The notes below the pieces were generated by a model that saw only the letters and a list, made by a program, of their open reading frames with translations, searched no databases and was not told where the DNA came from. Made by a program: the position numbers and the translations under genes. Source: CAYXGZ01 sp964464755 (GTDB lineage Bacteria; Planctomycetota; MHYJ01; JACPRB01). From it: a stretch of 31,035 nt of DNA. The DNA lies in the NCBI GenBank assembly GCA_964464755.1, contig CAYXGZ010000043.1, forward strand, positions 1 to 31,035. The letters are read 5' to 3'. The first letter of the stretch is position 1, and every line of letters begins with the position of its first letter. Shown here in pieces: positions 6,993 through 15,339 of the stretch.

Positions 6993-7988
6993 CTACTTGT
7001 CGCGGTACAACCGGAAGCAGTTCTTGCCCGCGGCCTTGGCTCGATACAGGGCCAGGTCGGCCCGCTTCTCGAGCTGCCGGGGGCTCTTCCCGTCCGAAGG
7101 ATAGAAGGACGCGCCGATGCTCACGGAGATGACGATCTTCTTGTTGCCGATGTCGAAGGGCCCCTTCAGCGCCGAGAGCAGTTTCTTGATGACCCCGGCG
7201 GCGTGCTTGGGTCTGCGGATGTCGTCGAGGAGGATGATGAACTCGTCGCCGCCGATCCGGCAGATCGTGTCGCCCGGCCGCAGGACGGCGCTCAGCCGCG
7301 ACGCGGTCTCCTGCAGCAGGATGTCCCCGGTGTCATGGCCGAGGGTGTCGTTGATCTTCTTGAAGCCGTCCAGGTCCAGGAACATGACGGCCAGCAGGGT
7401 CCGGGCGGCCTTCGCCTTGCGCAGGGCGAGGACCAGGCTCTCCGAGAAGGCCCTCCGGTTCGGAAGTCCCGTCAGCGGATCGTGCAGGGACTGGTGCCGG
7501 ATCGTGTTCTCCAGGGCCTTCCGCTCGCTGATGTCCCGGACCAGCTTCGAGAGGCCGCGCAGGTTGCCCGCATCGTCCTTGATGGCCCACATGACGCCGC
7601 TGGCCCAGAACAGGGAGCCGTCCTTGCGGCGGTGCTGGCGTTCATCGTCGGCCCGGCCCTTCTTGATGGCCGTGGAGATCTCCAGCGCGGGGACCGCGAT
7701 CTTCTTGTCCGCGTGGTTGAAGATCATGGAGACGTGGCGTCCGATCGCCTCCTCCTGCGGATAGCCGAAGATCGCCTTGGCCCCTTCGTTCCAGCTGATG
7801 ATGCGTCCCTTGACGTTCATCATCAGGACGGCGAAGTCCGAGGAGCTCTGGATCAGGAAGCGGTAGAAGTGGTCGGGATCGGCCGGCTCCTTGCGTCCGG
7901 ACTTCTCCAGGCGACCCCGCGATCGCGGACCCGGGCCCGGGGCCCGGGAGCGTGGTCGAGCGGTCCCTCGAGAGGTGGTAGTGGCCAT
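6993..7988 (-). CDS. PAS-GGDEF diguanylate cyclase
   Basis: The enzyme makes cyclic di-GMP from two GTP. In the 331-residue protein, residues about 41-158 form a PAS domain with a PAC-type end (GNLRGLSKLVRDISERKALE). Residues 167-330 form a GGDEF domain that begins DPLTGLPNRRAF. The active-site motif is intact (RIGGDEF, GGDEF at 246-250). An RxxD inhibitory site (237-240) lies five residues upstream, so product feedback is likely. No membrane segment or signal peptide is present, so it is a cytosolic sensor; the PAS ligand is unknown. ATG at 7988 is chosen: it follows GGGGG and avoids an upstream Gly-rich extension. The N-terminal 35 residues are Arg/Pro-rich and probably disordered. The gene diverges from the LamG protein gene across a 230-bp region with an inverted repeat. 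Confidence 0.93.
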   Translation of the reverse strand: MATTTSRGTARPRSRAPGPGPRSRGRLEKSGRKEPADPDHFYRFLIQSSSDFAVLMMNVKGRIISWNEGAKAIFGYPQEEAIGRHVSMIFNHADKKIAVPALEISTAIKKGRADDERQHRRKDGSLFWASGVMWAIKDDAGNLRGLSKLVRDISERKALENTIRHQSLHDPLTGLPNRRAFSESLVLALRKAKAARTLLAVMFLDLDGFKKINDTLGHDTGDILLQETASRLSAVLRPGDTICRIGGDEFIILLDDIRRPKHAAGVIKKLLSALKGPFDIGNKKIVISVSIGASFYPSDGKSPRQLEKRADLALYRAKAAGKNCFRLYRDK

Positions 7989-8081
7989 GGGTGCGATCCC
8001 CCGGATCGCAAGTTCCGTGCCGCGCCCGCCGGCGGTGCCGCCTCCTGTCACGCGCCGACTGTCGCCCCGCTCCGGGTGCGC

Positions 8082-8108
8082 TCAGATTGAACCGGCGGCT
8101 CAATCTGA
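8082..8108. promoter_or_regulatory. Inverted repeat between divergent genes
   Basis: Perfect 9-bp arms TCAGATTGA and TCAATCTGA flank a 9-nt spacer. It lies in the 230-bp region between the diguanylate cyclase and the LamG protein genes, is AT-rich compared with its surroundings and has no U-tract. It could be an operator for one or both genes. Confidence 0.5.
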
Positions 8109-8198
8109 TCCGGGGCGTTCGCACGACCCGATTCCCAACAGGGCCGCCACGACTCGCCCGTTCCGAGAATCGATCCGGCCGCGTCGCGAGGAATCGAG

Positions 8199-8204
8199 TA
8201 CAAT
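8199..8204 (+). promoter_or_regulatory. Probable -10 element of the LamG protein gene
   Basis: TACAAT lies 14 nt before the ATG at 8219, which gives a leader of only about 7 nt. Confidence 0.4.
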
Positions 8205-8218
8205 CCTGGGGCAACCCC

Positions 8219-9655
8219 ATGAAGTACTCCCTCGTCCTGATCCTCCTCCTGTTCGCGGGCGTCCCCCGGCGCGTGACCCTCGCCGTCACCGACATGACTC
8301 CGGCGGCGGACGACGTCCTTACCTCCGCGCCGACCGAGATCCTGGTCACGCTGAACAGCGCGCCCGATGCGTTGTCGGTGAACTCGACCTCGGTGGTCGT
8401 GACCCGTGCGGGGACCGACGGGGACCTGGACACGGGCGACGACGTCACGATCGTTCCGGCCTCGGTGACCGTCGTCAGCGGCACCGTCATCCGGATCGAC
8501 CTGGCCGGGGCGGTGCTTCCCGACGACCTGTACCAGGTGCGTGTCCGCGGCGCCGAGATCCCGATCCCCGGCCTGGTGTCGCACTGGATGCTCGACGAGG
8601 GGACCGGGACCAGCGCGGTGGACTCCTCGGGTGGCGGCAACACCGGGACGATCAGCGGCGCGTCGTGGACGACCGGCCGAATCGGCTCCGGATTGAGCTT
8701 CAACGGGGTCTCGGACCGGGTCACGATCTCCGCCTCGAACGTGCCGGCGCCGTGGACGGCGGCGATGTGGGTGTACCGGCTCGACTCCCTGTCGTTGGAC
8801 GCCCGCGTGACGGACAACCTCCTGGCGGGCGGCACGTCGCTGCGGCTCGAGCAATACAACAACACGAACCAGTGCGGGTACACCCAGGGCGGCGTCGCCG
8901 ACTACGTCCTCCCTTACACCGCGCCGGTCGGGACGTGGACGCACCTGGCCTGGGTCGGGCAGGCCAGCGGCGTCGCGCTCTTCGCCAACGGGGTGAACGT
9001 CGCCTCCAACGCGACCCCGATCAACCTGTCCCGGGGCACGCTGGGGTCGGCCGGCGGCAACTCGCTGCTCGGATCGCTCGACGACGTGCGGTTCTACGAT
9101 CGGCCGCTGAGCGGGCCGGAGATCCTGGCGCTGGCCCGACTGGGCGGAGCGGTGCGCGACATGTCGGGCGCCCTGCTGGACGGGGAGTTCTCCGGAACGT
9201 ACGCGTCCGGCGACGGCCTGGCCGGCGGCGACTTCCTGGCCTCCTTCTCGATCAATACGCTGGCGCCCGTAGCGCCCTCCGCGTTGACGGCCCAGCCGGG
9301 CCCCGGGACCACCATCCTTCTCGCGTGGGCGGACAACGCCACCACGGAGACCGGCTTCAAGATCGAGCGGGGCACGGACGGCCTCGCCTTCACCCAGATC
9401 GACACGGCCGCGGCGGACGCGACGTCCTACGGCGACGCGTCGGCCTCCGGATCGGCGCCGTACTTCTACCGGGTCCGCGCCACCAACGCCGCGGGCGACA
9501 GCGGGTACAGCAACCTGGCCAGCGCGACTCCTCGGGTCGTGGACCGTTCCTCCAGGAAGAAGTGCGGGTCGATCGGCGTGGACCTGATGCTGCCGCTGGG
9601 CCTGCTCTGGCTCTACCGCCGGCGCCGCAGGTCGGGTCGCCAGCTTCGGAGGTGA
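8219..9655 (+). CDS. Secreted multidomain surface protein (Ig-like, LamG, FN3) with C-terminal sorting signal
   Basis: The 478-residue protein starts with a hydrophobic signal (MKYSLVLILLLFAG). Residues about 20-115 resemble an SbsA-type bacterial Ig-like domain. A LamG/concanavalin-like domain begins at GLVSHWMLDEGTG (about 118) and ends near a typical LSGPEILALARLGG. A fibronectin type III domain follows (PVAPSALTAQPGPG to YFYRVRATNAAGDSGYSN). The last 32 residues are tripartite: Lys-Lys-Cys-Gly (447-450), a hydrophobic helix and an Arg run (467-471). Such tails are C-terminal sorting signals of the exosortase or Myxo-CTERM type, processed at the cell envelope. It likely binds carbohydrate or matrix at the surface. 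The next gene follows after 3 bp, so the two are co-transcribed. Confidence 0.8.
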   Translation: MKYSLVLILLLFAGVPRRVTLAVTDMTPAADDVLTSAPTEILVTLNSAPDALSVNSTSVVVTRAGTDGDLDTGDDVTIVPASVTVVSGTVIRIDLAGAVLPDDLYQVRVRGAEIPIPGLVSHWMLDEGTGTSAVDSSGGGNTGTISGASWTTGRIGSGLSFNGVSDRVTISASNVPAPWTAAMWVYRLDSLSLDARVTDNLLAGGTSLRLEQYNNTNQCGYTQGGVADYVLPYTAPVGTWTHLAWVGQASGVALFANGVNVASNATPINLSRGTLGSAGGNSLLGSLDDVRFYDRPLSGPEILALARLGGAVRDMSGALLDGEFSGTYASGDGLAGGDFLASFSINTLAPVAPSALTAQPGPGTTILLAWADNATTETGFKIERGTDGLAFTQIDTAAADATSYGDASASGSAPYFYRVRATNAAGDSGYSNLASATPRVVDRSSRKKCGSIGVDLMLPLGLLWLYRRRRRSGRQLRR

Positions 9656-9658
9656 TGC

Positions 9659-11008
9659 GTGCTCGGACGCGCGGTCCTGCTCCTGTGCCTGGTCCTGGCC
9701 CTGCCGGCCTGCGGCGGGGGCGGCAGCTCGGCGCCGGCCCCCACTCCGACGCCCGGGCCGACCGGACCCCCGACGATCCTGGTATCGGTCGATTCGCTCG
9801 GCACCCAGGCCACGGCCGATAGCAACACCCTGTCCATCTCCGCGGATGGCCGGTACATCGCTTTCGCGAGCGATGCCCCCAACCTGGTCGTCGGGGACGC
9901 GAACGCGTTGATGGACGTCTTCCATCGGGACACCGTGGCCGGAGTCACGATCCGGGTCAGCGTGGACTCCCTCGGAACGGAAGCCGTGGGTGGAATGAGC
10001 GCGTCACCCTCCCTATCACCGGATGGTCGATACGTCGCCTTCGAATCCGACGCCACCAACCTCGTCTCCGGTGACTCCAACGGCCTGCGCGACGTCTTCC
10101 TCCATGACACGGTGGCGGGGACGACGACGCGCATCTCGGTGGATTCCGCGGAGGCCCAGGCGGTCGGGGGGGCCGGGAGCGGGGCCGCGTCCATCTCCGC
10201 GGATGGGGCCTTCGTCGCCTTCAATTCGACGGCGACCAACCTGGTCGCGACCGACACGAACGGGTACTCCGACATCTTCGTCCGGGACGTGGCGGCGGGG
10301 ACGACGACGCGGGTGTCGTTGACCTCGGCGGGCCAGGAGGCGACGGGGGGCGGGAGCTTCCTGCCGGCCATCACCCCGGACGGCCGGTACGTGGCCTTCG
10401 AGTCGTTCGCGACGGATCTCGTGGCCCTGGATACCAACGCGGCCCAGGACATCTTCGTCCGGGATCGGACCGGTGCGACCACCGTGCGCGCCTCGGTGGA
10501 CTCGGCGGGCGCCCAGGCGGGAGCGAACAGCTACGACGCCGCCATCTCCTCCGACGGACAGGTCGTCGTGTTCCAGTCGGTCGCGACCGACCTGGTGACC
10601 GGGGACTCCAATACTTCCGCCGACATCTTCGCCAGGGACTTGGCGGCCGGAACGACGACCCGGGTCTCGGTGGACTCCGCGGGCTCTCAGGCCCAGGGAG
10701 GATCCTCCTTCGCTCCGACGGTCTCCGCCGACGGCCGCTACGTCTCCTTCGGGACCGGGGCCGATAACCTCGTGGCCAACGACACGAACGGCCTCATCGA
10801 CATCTTCGTCCACGACCGGACTTCCGGGGTGACGTCCAGGGTGTCGATCGACTCGGCGGGAGCCCAACTGGAGGTGGGCGGTGCCACGAACTACCCGGCC
10901 ATCTCCGCGGACGGTCGATTCGTGGCTTTCCGCACGGACGCGGCCAACCTGGTGGCCGGGGACACGAACGGCGTCGCCGACATCTTCCGCCACGGTCCCC
11001 TGTTCTGA
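9659..11008 (+). CDS. Seven-bladed PD40/TolB-like propeller lipoprotein
   Basis: The start is GTG at 9659, with GGAGG seven bases upstream inside the end of the previous gene. The N-terminus is a lipoprotein signal (LVLALPAC) followed by a Gly/Ser and Pro/Thr linker. The rest is seven repeats of about 57 residues, each with the pattern DGRYVAFxSxATNLVxGDxN and then DIFVRDxxAGTTTRVSVDSA. These are WD40-like/PD40 beta-propeller units like those of TolB; seven units close one propeller. The repeat is very regular, which suggests recent internal duplication. It is a cell-surface or periplasmic binding module with no catalytic residues visible. It forms an operon with the LamG/FN3 protein. Confidence 0.85.
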   Translation: MLGRAVLLLCLVLALPACGGGGSSAPAPTPTPGPTGPPTILVSVDSLGTQATADSNTLSISADGRYIAFASDAPNLVVGDANALMDVFHRDTVAGVTIRVSVDSLGTEAVGGMSASPSLSPDGRYVAFESDATNLVSGDSNGLRDVFLHDTVAGTTTRISVDSAEAQAVGGAGSGAASISADGAFVAFNSTATNLVATDTNGYSDIFVRDVAAGTTTRVSLTSAGQEATGGGSFLPAITPDGRYVAFESFATDLVALDTNAAQDIFVRDRTGATTVRASVDSAGAQAGANSYDAAISSDGQVVVFQSVATDLVTGDSNTSADIFARDLAAGTTTRVSVDSAGSQAQGGSSFAPTVSADGRYVSFGTGADNLVANDTNGLIDIFVHDRTSGVTSRVSIDSAGAQLEVGGATNYPAISADGRFVAFRTDAANLVAGDTNGVADIFRHGPLF

Positions 11009-11115
11009 CCGTCGCTCCGGATCGAGCACGGGCGGGGACGACCCGAGCTCGCCGATCCGCGCTTCCCGCCGAACCTCCGCGCCCCGGCCACGTCAGGTGA
11101 TCAGGAGGTGCGACC

Positions 11116-11853
11116 ATGAAGACCCTCGTCCTCGCCCTGGCCGCAGCGGCTCTCGGAGGATCGCCCACGACGTGGGCCCCCAAGGAATTCGCCTGCCCCG
11201 CCTGCGACACGCGCAACACCTTCCAGGTGATCGTGAGCTACGGGAGCTACATCTACAGCTGGCCCTCCAAGTACCAGTACCTCTTCTGGCCCCTCACCGA
11301 CGAAAACGTCCTCTACAGCTGCAAGAAGTGCAGGCTGAGCGCCCTGATGGGGGATTTCGAGAAGACCCCGAAGGACAAGCTGGAGGCGATCCGCGAGAAG
11401 CTCAAGGGGATCGAGCTGCCCGAGAAGGACGAGTACTTCAAGATCCCGATGAGCCGGCGGCTCGCGGCGGCGGAGCGGGTCTACGAGGCGATCGGGAAGG
11501 ACGACGAATTCTGGAGCCTCTTCTTCCGGACGAAGGGCTACCACCTGGAGGCCGAGAAGCTGGCCGACGACGCGAAGGCGGCCCGCCGGAAGGCGCTGGA
11601 GCACGCCCTCAAGGTCCTGGAGAAGAAGGAGAACGCCGGGAGGCGGAAGGAGCTCCTGCTGGTGACGGGCGCGATGCGGGACCTCACGGGCGACGCGGAG
11701 GGTGCCCGCAAGGACCTGGAGGAGGCGCTGAAGACCAAGTTCCAGGCCGGGGACAAGGAGAAGTCCGAGGGGATGAACGAGTACCTGGACGAGGTGCTCC
11801 GGGAGTACGTCGCGGCGCTCAAGGAGGGCCGGCGCCCGGGCCAGGAGAAGTAG
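11116..11853 (+). CDS. Secreted DUF2225-like zinc-ribbon protein
   Basis: A 245-residue protein with a short signal peptide (MKTLVLALAAAALGG) and a strong AGGAGG ribosome binding site. Two Cys pairs (CPAC at 27-30, SCKKC with Cys 69 and 72) form a probable zinc ribbon. The middle and C-terminal regions are helical and charged, ending in TPR-like helices (AARRKALEHALKVLEKKENA, GDAEGARKDLEEALKTKF). This architecture matches DUF2225 proteins, whose function is unknown. The usual family member is cytosolic, so a signal peptide is a small oddity. It starts a run of four plus-strand genes for small secreted or membrane proteins. Confidence 0.7.
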   Translation: MKTLVLALAAAALGGSPTTWAPKEFACPACDTRNTFQVIVSYGSYIYSWPSKYQYLFWPLTDENVLYSCKKCRLSALMGDFEKTPKDKLEAIREKLKGIELPEKDEYFKIPMSRRLAAAERVYEAIGKDDEFWSLFFRTKGYHLEAEKLADDAKAARRKALEHALKVLEKKENAGRRKELLLVTGAMRDLTGDAEGARKDLEEALKTKFQAGDKEKSEGMNEYLDEVLREYVAALKEGRRPGQEK

Positions 11854-11911
11854 GAGGACGGCGGCTCCCGATTCCCGCGAACCCCGGGGCGCGGGCCACG
11901 TTCCACCGGCC

Positions 11912-13066
11912 ATGAAATCCCTCGCCCTGCTCCCCCTGCTCCTCCTTCTCCCCCAGGACGCCGAGGTGGCGCCCGCCGTCTCCTGGCTCGTCCGCCACCA
12001 GCTCGAGGACGGGACCTGGGGCGACCTCGCCTGCACCTGCCCCGAGGCCCGGCCCCCCGCGGTCCCGGCGAAGGACCCGGAGCTCGCGAAACGCGCCGCG
12101 CCCTGGATCGCGAAGCTCTCGTCCGAGAACCTCGAGGACCGCGAGGCCGCCGGACAGGCGCTCCTCGAGCTGGGTCCCGGGGTCCTCCCGGAGCTCAAGC
12201 CCCTGGCGGACTCCGCCGACGCCGAGCTCCGCGCCCGGGCGAAGTCCCTCGCCCAAGTCCTCCAGGCCCGCCTGTCCAAGGGCCGGACCGAGGACACGGC
12301 CCTGGCCCTCCTCGCCCTGCAGGTCCACGGGTACTCCCACCTCTCGCGCCAGAAGGTCGGCGACCGCAGCATCGGCGAGGCCGTCCGCAAGGGGCTCCAG
12401 TTCCTGATCGCGGCGCAGGACCCGGCGGGCCGTTTCGGGACGGACCGGGAGACGGTGCTCGCGGCCCTCGTGCTGTCCGAGGCCTACGCGCTCACCGGAT
12501 CCAAGCTCTTCAAGGACCCCGCGCAGAAGGCCGCCGACGCCGGGCTCGCCGTCGATTCGCCGGACGCCTCCCTCGTCGCCTGGGGCTCGATGCTGTTCCG
12601 CTCGTCGGCGCTCGCGAACCTCGAGACGAAGGACGCCGCCCGCGACCGGCTCCTCGCCCGGGCCGGGAAGCTGGACTCCGCACCCGAGGCGCTGCTGGCC
12701 CGGCACCTGCTCAAGAGGGACCGGGACGACCCCGTCGTAAAGGCCCTCGCGGAGAAGGTCCTGGCGCGGCCCGTCGTCGGCGACTCGGCCGAGCGGGACT
12801 ACTTCGCCGCCCTGGGGCTGGTCCAGGCGAGCGGGTCCCACGAGGAGGGCTGGAGGAAGCACCAGGAGGGGATCAAGGAAGCTCTGCTCGCTTCGCAGCG
12901 CCGCGCGAAGGAGGCCTGCGCGCACGGGTCCTGGCCGGGCGAGGGCCTGGTGATCCGGACCGCCCTTCGCTCGCTCACCCTCGAGACCTACCACAACTGC
13001 ATCGTCGTCCGCGGCGCGGAAGCGCCGCCCCCCGGCCCGATGGGCGAGGGCGGCGGGGGCAAGTAG
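11912..13066 (+). CDS. Secreted squalene-cyclase-repeat protein with an inserted HEAT-like segment
   Basis: The 384-residue protein has a signal (MKSLALLPLLLLLPQDAEVA). It then shows prenyltransferase/squalene-oxidase repeat signatures at both ends of the fold: SWLVRHQLEDGTWGD near residue 24, GRTEDTALALLALQ and GLQFLIAAQDPAGRFG in the middle, and GSWPGEGLVIRTALRSLTLE near the end. Between the first and later repeats, residues about 50-125 resemble HEAT repeats (SSENLEDREAAGQALLEL). Secreted proteins with this alpha/alpha-barrel fold are common in Planctomycetota and related groups; most are thought to be binding proteins, not cyclases. The DxDD motif of true squalene-hopene cyclases is absent. 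The C-terminus is Pro/Gly-rich. Confidence 0.72.
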   Translation: MKSLALLPLLLLLPQDAEVAPAVSWLVRHQLEDGTWGDLACTCPEARPPAVPAKDPELAKRAAPWIAKLSSENLEDREAAGQALLELGPGVLPELKPLADSADAELRARAKSLAQVLQARLSKGRTEDTALALLALQVHGYSHLSRQKVGDRSIGEAVRKGLQFLIAAQDPAGRFGTDRETVLAALVLSEAYALTGSKLFKDPAQKAADAGLAVDSPDASLVAWGSMLFRSSALANLETKDAARDRLLARAGKLDSAPEALLARHLLKRDRDDPVVKALAEKVLARPVVGDSAERDYFAALGLVQASGSHEEGWRKHQEGIKEALLASQRRAKEACAHGSWPGEGLVIRTALRSLTLETYHNCIVVRGAEAPPPGPMGEGGGGK

Positions 13067-13130
13067 TCCCGTCGCCCGGGCGCGGCCCCGATTCTTGCAC
13101 GCCGCGCCCCCGGCCGGCGTCGGATCCCCC

Positions 13131-14192
13131 ATGATCCCCCTGCTGCTCTCCCTGCTCCTCGCCCAGGAGCCGACGCTCTCCGACGCCGCCCGCGCCTTCG
13201 CGAAGGGCGACGACGCCCCCCGCGCCCGCCTGCTGGCGGCCGGCCCCGGCGCCGTCCTCGCCGCCCGGAAGGCCCGCGAGCTCGGGCCCGCCCGCATCGA
13301 CGCCCTCGTCCTCGAGATCAAGCTCGCCATGATCCCCAGGGACCACGCGCTGCACGGCGCCCTCAAGGCCCAGCAGGCGCGCCGGGTCGCCGGCCGGGGC
13401 GTCAGCCTCGCCGAGATCCGCGCCGAGCTGCCCCACCGCTTCCGCGTCTTCGCCGACCCGATGGCGCCCGCGGACGCCCTGGACCGGCCGATCGAGCCCG
13501 GCGCGGACAAGTTCGTCGTGCTCGACCACCTCCAGCGCGCGGCCGACGCCTTGAAGGTGGACTGGGGGTACTACCACGGCCACCTCGTGCTCGCCCCCGC
13601 CGAGCGCCTCTGGCCCGTCGAGGTGCCGCCTCCCCCCGCCCCGCTCGCGGGCGAGGCCGCCGCCCGCGCGCGCAAGATCGTCGAGCAGCTCGGATCCGAG
13701 ATGCTGGAGGACCGGGACGCCGCGGCCGCGGAGCTCGCGCGCCTCGGCCTGGCCGCTTCCGCCCAGCTCGAGGAGGGCGCCGCGTCGAAGGACGTCGAGA
13801 TCGCCTCGCGCTGCCGGGCCCTGCTCGAGGCCGCCCGCCGGCCTCCCGCCCCGCCCGTCTACCACCCCTCGGGCGTGGAGCGGCAGAAGCTCCGCGACGA
13901 CGACGCGGCCGCGGAGTGGAAGAAGCTGGGCGAGTCGCAGAACTCCTTCCGGGCCGCGGAGCTCGCGTTCGGGAACCTGCTCCAGCTGATGCTCGCCTCG
14001 AACGCCGTGCGGCACTCGGTCAGCGAGGCCCTCGCGACGCGGAAGGTCAACGTCTCGATCCAGGACTCGCCGATCGCCGAGACCCTCGTGCTCCTGGTCC
14101 AGTCGCTCGGCGGCGACCTGGCCTACTCCAACGGCGAGCTGCTCTTCGACTCCCGCGAGGCGATCGAGCGGCTAGTCGGCGCGGCCCGCTAG
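13131..14192 (+). CDS. Secreted hypothetical protein with HEAT-like and secretin-N-like segments
   Basis: The start is ATG at 13131, which begins the signal MIPLLLSLLLAQE; the longer frame from 13095 adds non-signal residues. The 353-residue protein has a helical N-terminal part and an STN/secretin-like stretch near VVLDHLQRAADALKVDWGYYHGHLVLAP. A HEAT-like pair follows (GSEMLEDRDAAAAELARLGL). At the C-terminus is a second STN-like unit (KVNVSIQDSPIAETLVLLVQSLGGDLAYSNGELLF). STN-like units occur in secretins and TonB receptors and bind partner proteins. The protein is probably periplasmic. Its TAG stop is also the start of the -10 element of the next gene. Confidence 0.65.
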   Translation: MIPLLLSLLLAQEPTLSDAARAFAKGDDAPRARLLAAGPGAVLAARKARELGPARIDALVLEIKLAMIPRDHALHGALKAQQARRVAGRGVSLAEIRAELPHRFRVFADPMAPADALDRPIEPGADKFVVLDHLQRAADALKVDWGYYHGHLVLAPAERLWPVEVPPPPAPLAGEAAARARKIVEQLGSEMLEDRDAAAAELARLGLAASAQLEEGAASKDVEIASRCRALLEAARRPPAPPVYHPSGVERQKLRDDDAAAEWKKLGESQNSFRAAELAFGNLLQLMLASNAVRHSVSEALATRKVNVSIQDSPIAETLVLLVQSLGGDLAYSNGELLFDSREAIERLVGAAR

Positions 14193-14195
14193 ACT
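14190..14195 (+). promoter_or_regulatory. -10 element of the DoxX-like gene, overlapping a stop codon
   Basis: TAGACT begins with the TAG stop of the previous gene and ends 6 nt before the GTG at 14202, which implies a leaderless message. Confidence 0.5.
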
Positions 14196-14201
14196 GGTGG
14201 C

Positions 14202-14564
14202 GTGATCCTCGCCCTCCGGATCGGCACCGCGTCCGTCTGGATCCTCTTCGGCCTCGTCTTCAAGGTCTTCAACCTCGTGCCCCGCCACCGCCGCATCGTC
14301 GCGGCCGTCCTGGGCGAGCGCGCGGCCGTCCCCGTCACGGTGCTCGTCGGGCTCGGGGAGACGCTGCTCGGCGCGTGGATCCTCAGCGGCCTCCATCCGG
14401 TCGCCTGCGCCGCCGTCCAGACGGCCGCCATCGTCGCCATGAACGCGCTCGAACTGCGCTACGCGAAGGCGCACCTGCTCGCGCCGGTGCCCATGGTCCT
14501 GGCGAACCTCACCTTCCTGGCCGCGGGCTGGTACCTCGCGCTTCACGCGCCGCTCCCGCGATGA
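14202..14564 (+). CDS. DoxX-like small integral membrane protein
   Basis: A 120-residue protein with about four hydrophobic helices and a GTG start. Its layout matches the DoxX/DoxX-like superfamily: a first helix with ALRIGTASVWILFGLVFKVF, a loop with RHRRIVAAVLG, a helix with GLGETLLGAWILSG, and two further helices. DoxX relatives are linked to quinone or redox functions, but the family is diverse and no catalytic residue can be named. The 3' end overlaps the convergent BtuF-like gene by 56 bp. With a leaderless start it can be expressed apart from the genes upstream. Confidence 0.65.
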   Translation: MILALRIGTASVWILFGLVFKVFNLVPRHRRIVAAVLGERAAVPVTVLVGLGETLLGAWILSGLHPVACAAVQTAAIVAMNALELRYAKAHLLAPVPMVLANLTFLAAGWYLALHAPLPR

Positions 14565-15324
14565 GCTCGTGCAGCCGCCGCACGCCGTCGGTCAGCGACG
14601 CCGGCCCGGGCTGGAGGATGATCGACGACTTGAGCTCGTGGACCTGGCCGCGGAGCACCGCCGTTACGCGCTCCCAGCCCGGGCGGGCCAGGATGCGCTC
14701 CGGGCGGACCTTCTTGCCGCACCACGACGCCAGCACCAGCTCGGGGTCGCGCCTCGCCACCTCCGCGGGATCCACGATCCGCTCCTTCGCGGACTTCCCG
14801 CCGCGGAGCTCCGGGAAGACCGGCTCGCCCCCCGCGATCTCGACGAGCTCCTCGACCCAGCGGATCCCGGAGATCAGCGGGTCGGGCCATTCCTCGAAGA
14901 AGACCCGGGGCCGCCGCGGGAGCCGCGCCGCGGACTCGCGGATCCCGTCGAGCCCGCCGCGCAGCCGCGCGACCAGCGCCTCGGCCTTCGCCCCCGCGCC
15001 GACCAGCCGACCCAGGGCGAGGATCGAGTCGAGGATCTCGGCGACGCTGCGCTGGTTGAACGCCGCGACGGTCCGGCCGCGGCGGACCAGCTCCGCGACG
15101 ATGTCGGCCTGGAGGTCGGAGAACGCGAGCACGAGGTCGGGATCGAGCGCCTCGAGGCGGTCGAAGCGGGCCGTGACGTAGGCGGAGACCCGCGGCAGCT
15201 TGCGCGCCTCGGGCGGGCGCAGGGTGTAGGACGAGACGCCGACGATCCGCGCCTGCTCGCCGAGCAGGAAGAGGGTCTCGGTCGTCTCCTCGGTGAGGCA
15301 GGCGATGCGGCGGGGCCAGTCCAT
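14509..15324 (-). CDS. Signal-less BtuF-like periplasmic-binding-fold protein
   Basis: The 271-residue protein matches the PF01497 family of B12/siderophore binding proteins. It has RIACLTEETTETLFLLGE at the N-terminus, RIVGVSSYTLRPPEARK, LDPDLVLAFSDLQADIVAEL, TVAAFNQRSVAEILDSI and DPELVLASWCGKK. It has no signal peptide: the first residues (MDWPRR) lead straight into the first beta strand. Signal-less members of this family are known beside cobalamin genes and may bind corrinoids in the cytosol. The ABC locus about 8 kb away has its own secreted BtuF. The ATG is 9 nt after TAGAAT, so the gene is probably leaderless. Its 3' end overlaps the DoxX-like gene by 56 bp. Confidence 0.85.
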   Translation of the reverse strand: MDWPRRIACLTEETTETLFLLGEQARIVGVSSYTLRPPEARKLPRVSAYVTARFDRLEALDPDLVLAFSDLQADIVAELVRRGRTVAAFNQRSVAEILDSILALGRLVGAGAKAEALVARLRGGLDGIRESAARLPRRPRVFFEEWPDPLISGIRWVEELVEIAGGEPVFPELRGGKSAKERIVDPAEVARRDPELVLASWCGKKVRPERILARPGWERVTAVLRGQVHELKSSIILQPGPASLTDGVRRLHELIAGAAREARGTSPRPGR

Positions 15325-15333
15325 GCCCCGGGG

Positions 15334-15339
15334 ATTCTA
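15334..15339 (-). promoter_or_regulatory. -10 element of the signal-less BtuF-like gene, overlapping a stop codon
   Basis: TAGAAT on the minus strand begins with the TAG stop of the 98-residue membrane protein gene and ends 9 nt before the ATG at 15324. Confidence 0.55.

Noticed and set aside
7930..7955. A G/C palindrome (CCCGGGCCCGGGG type)
   Set aside because: It lies inside the Arg/Pro-rich N-terminus of the diguanylate cyclase and follows from Pro-Gly codons.
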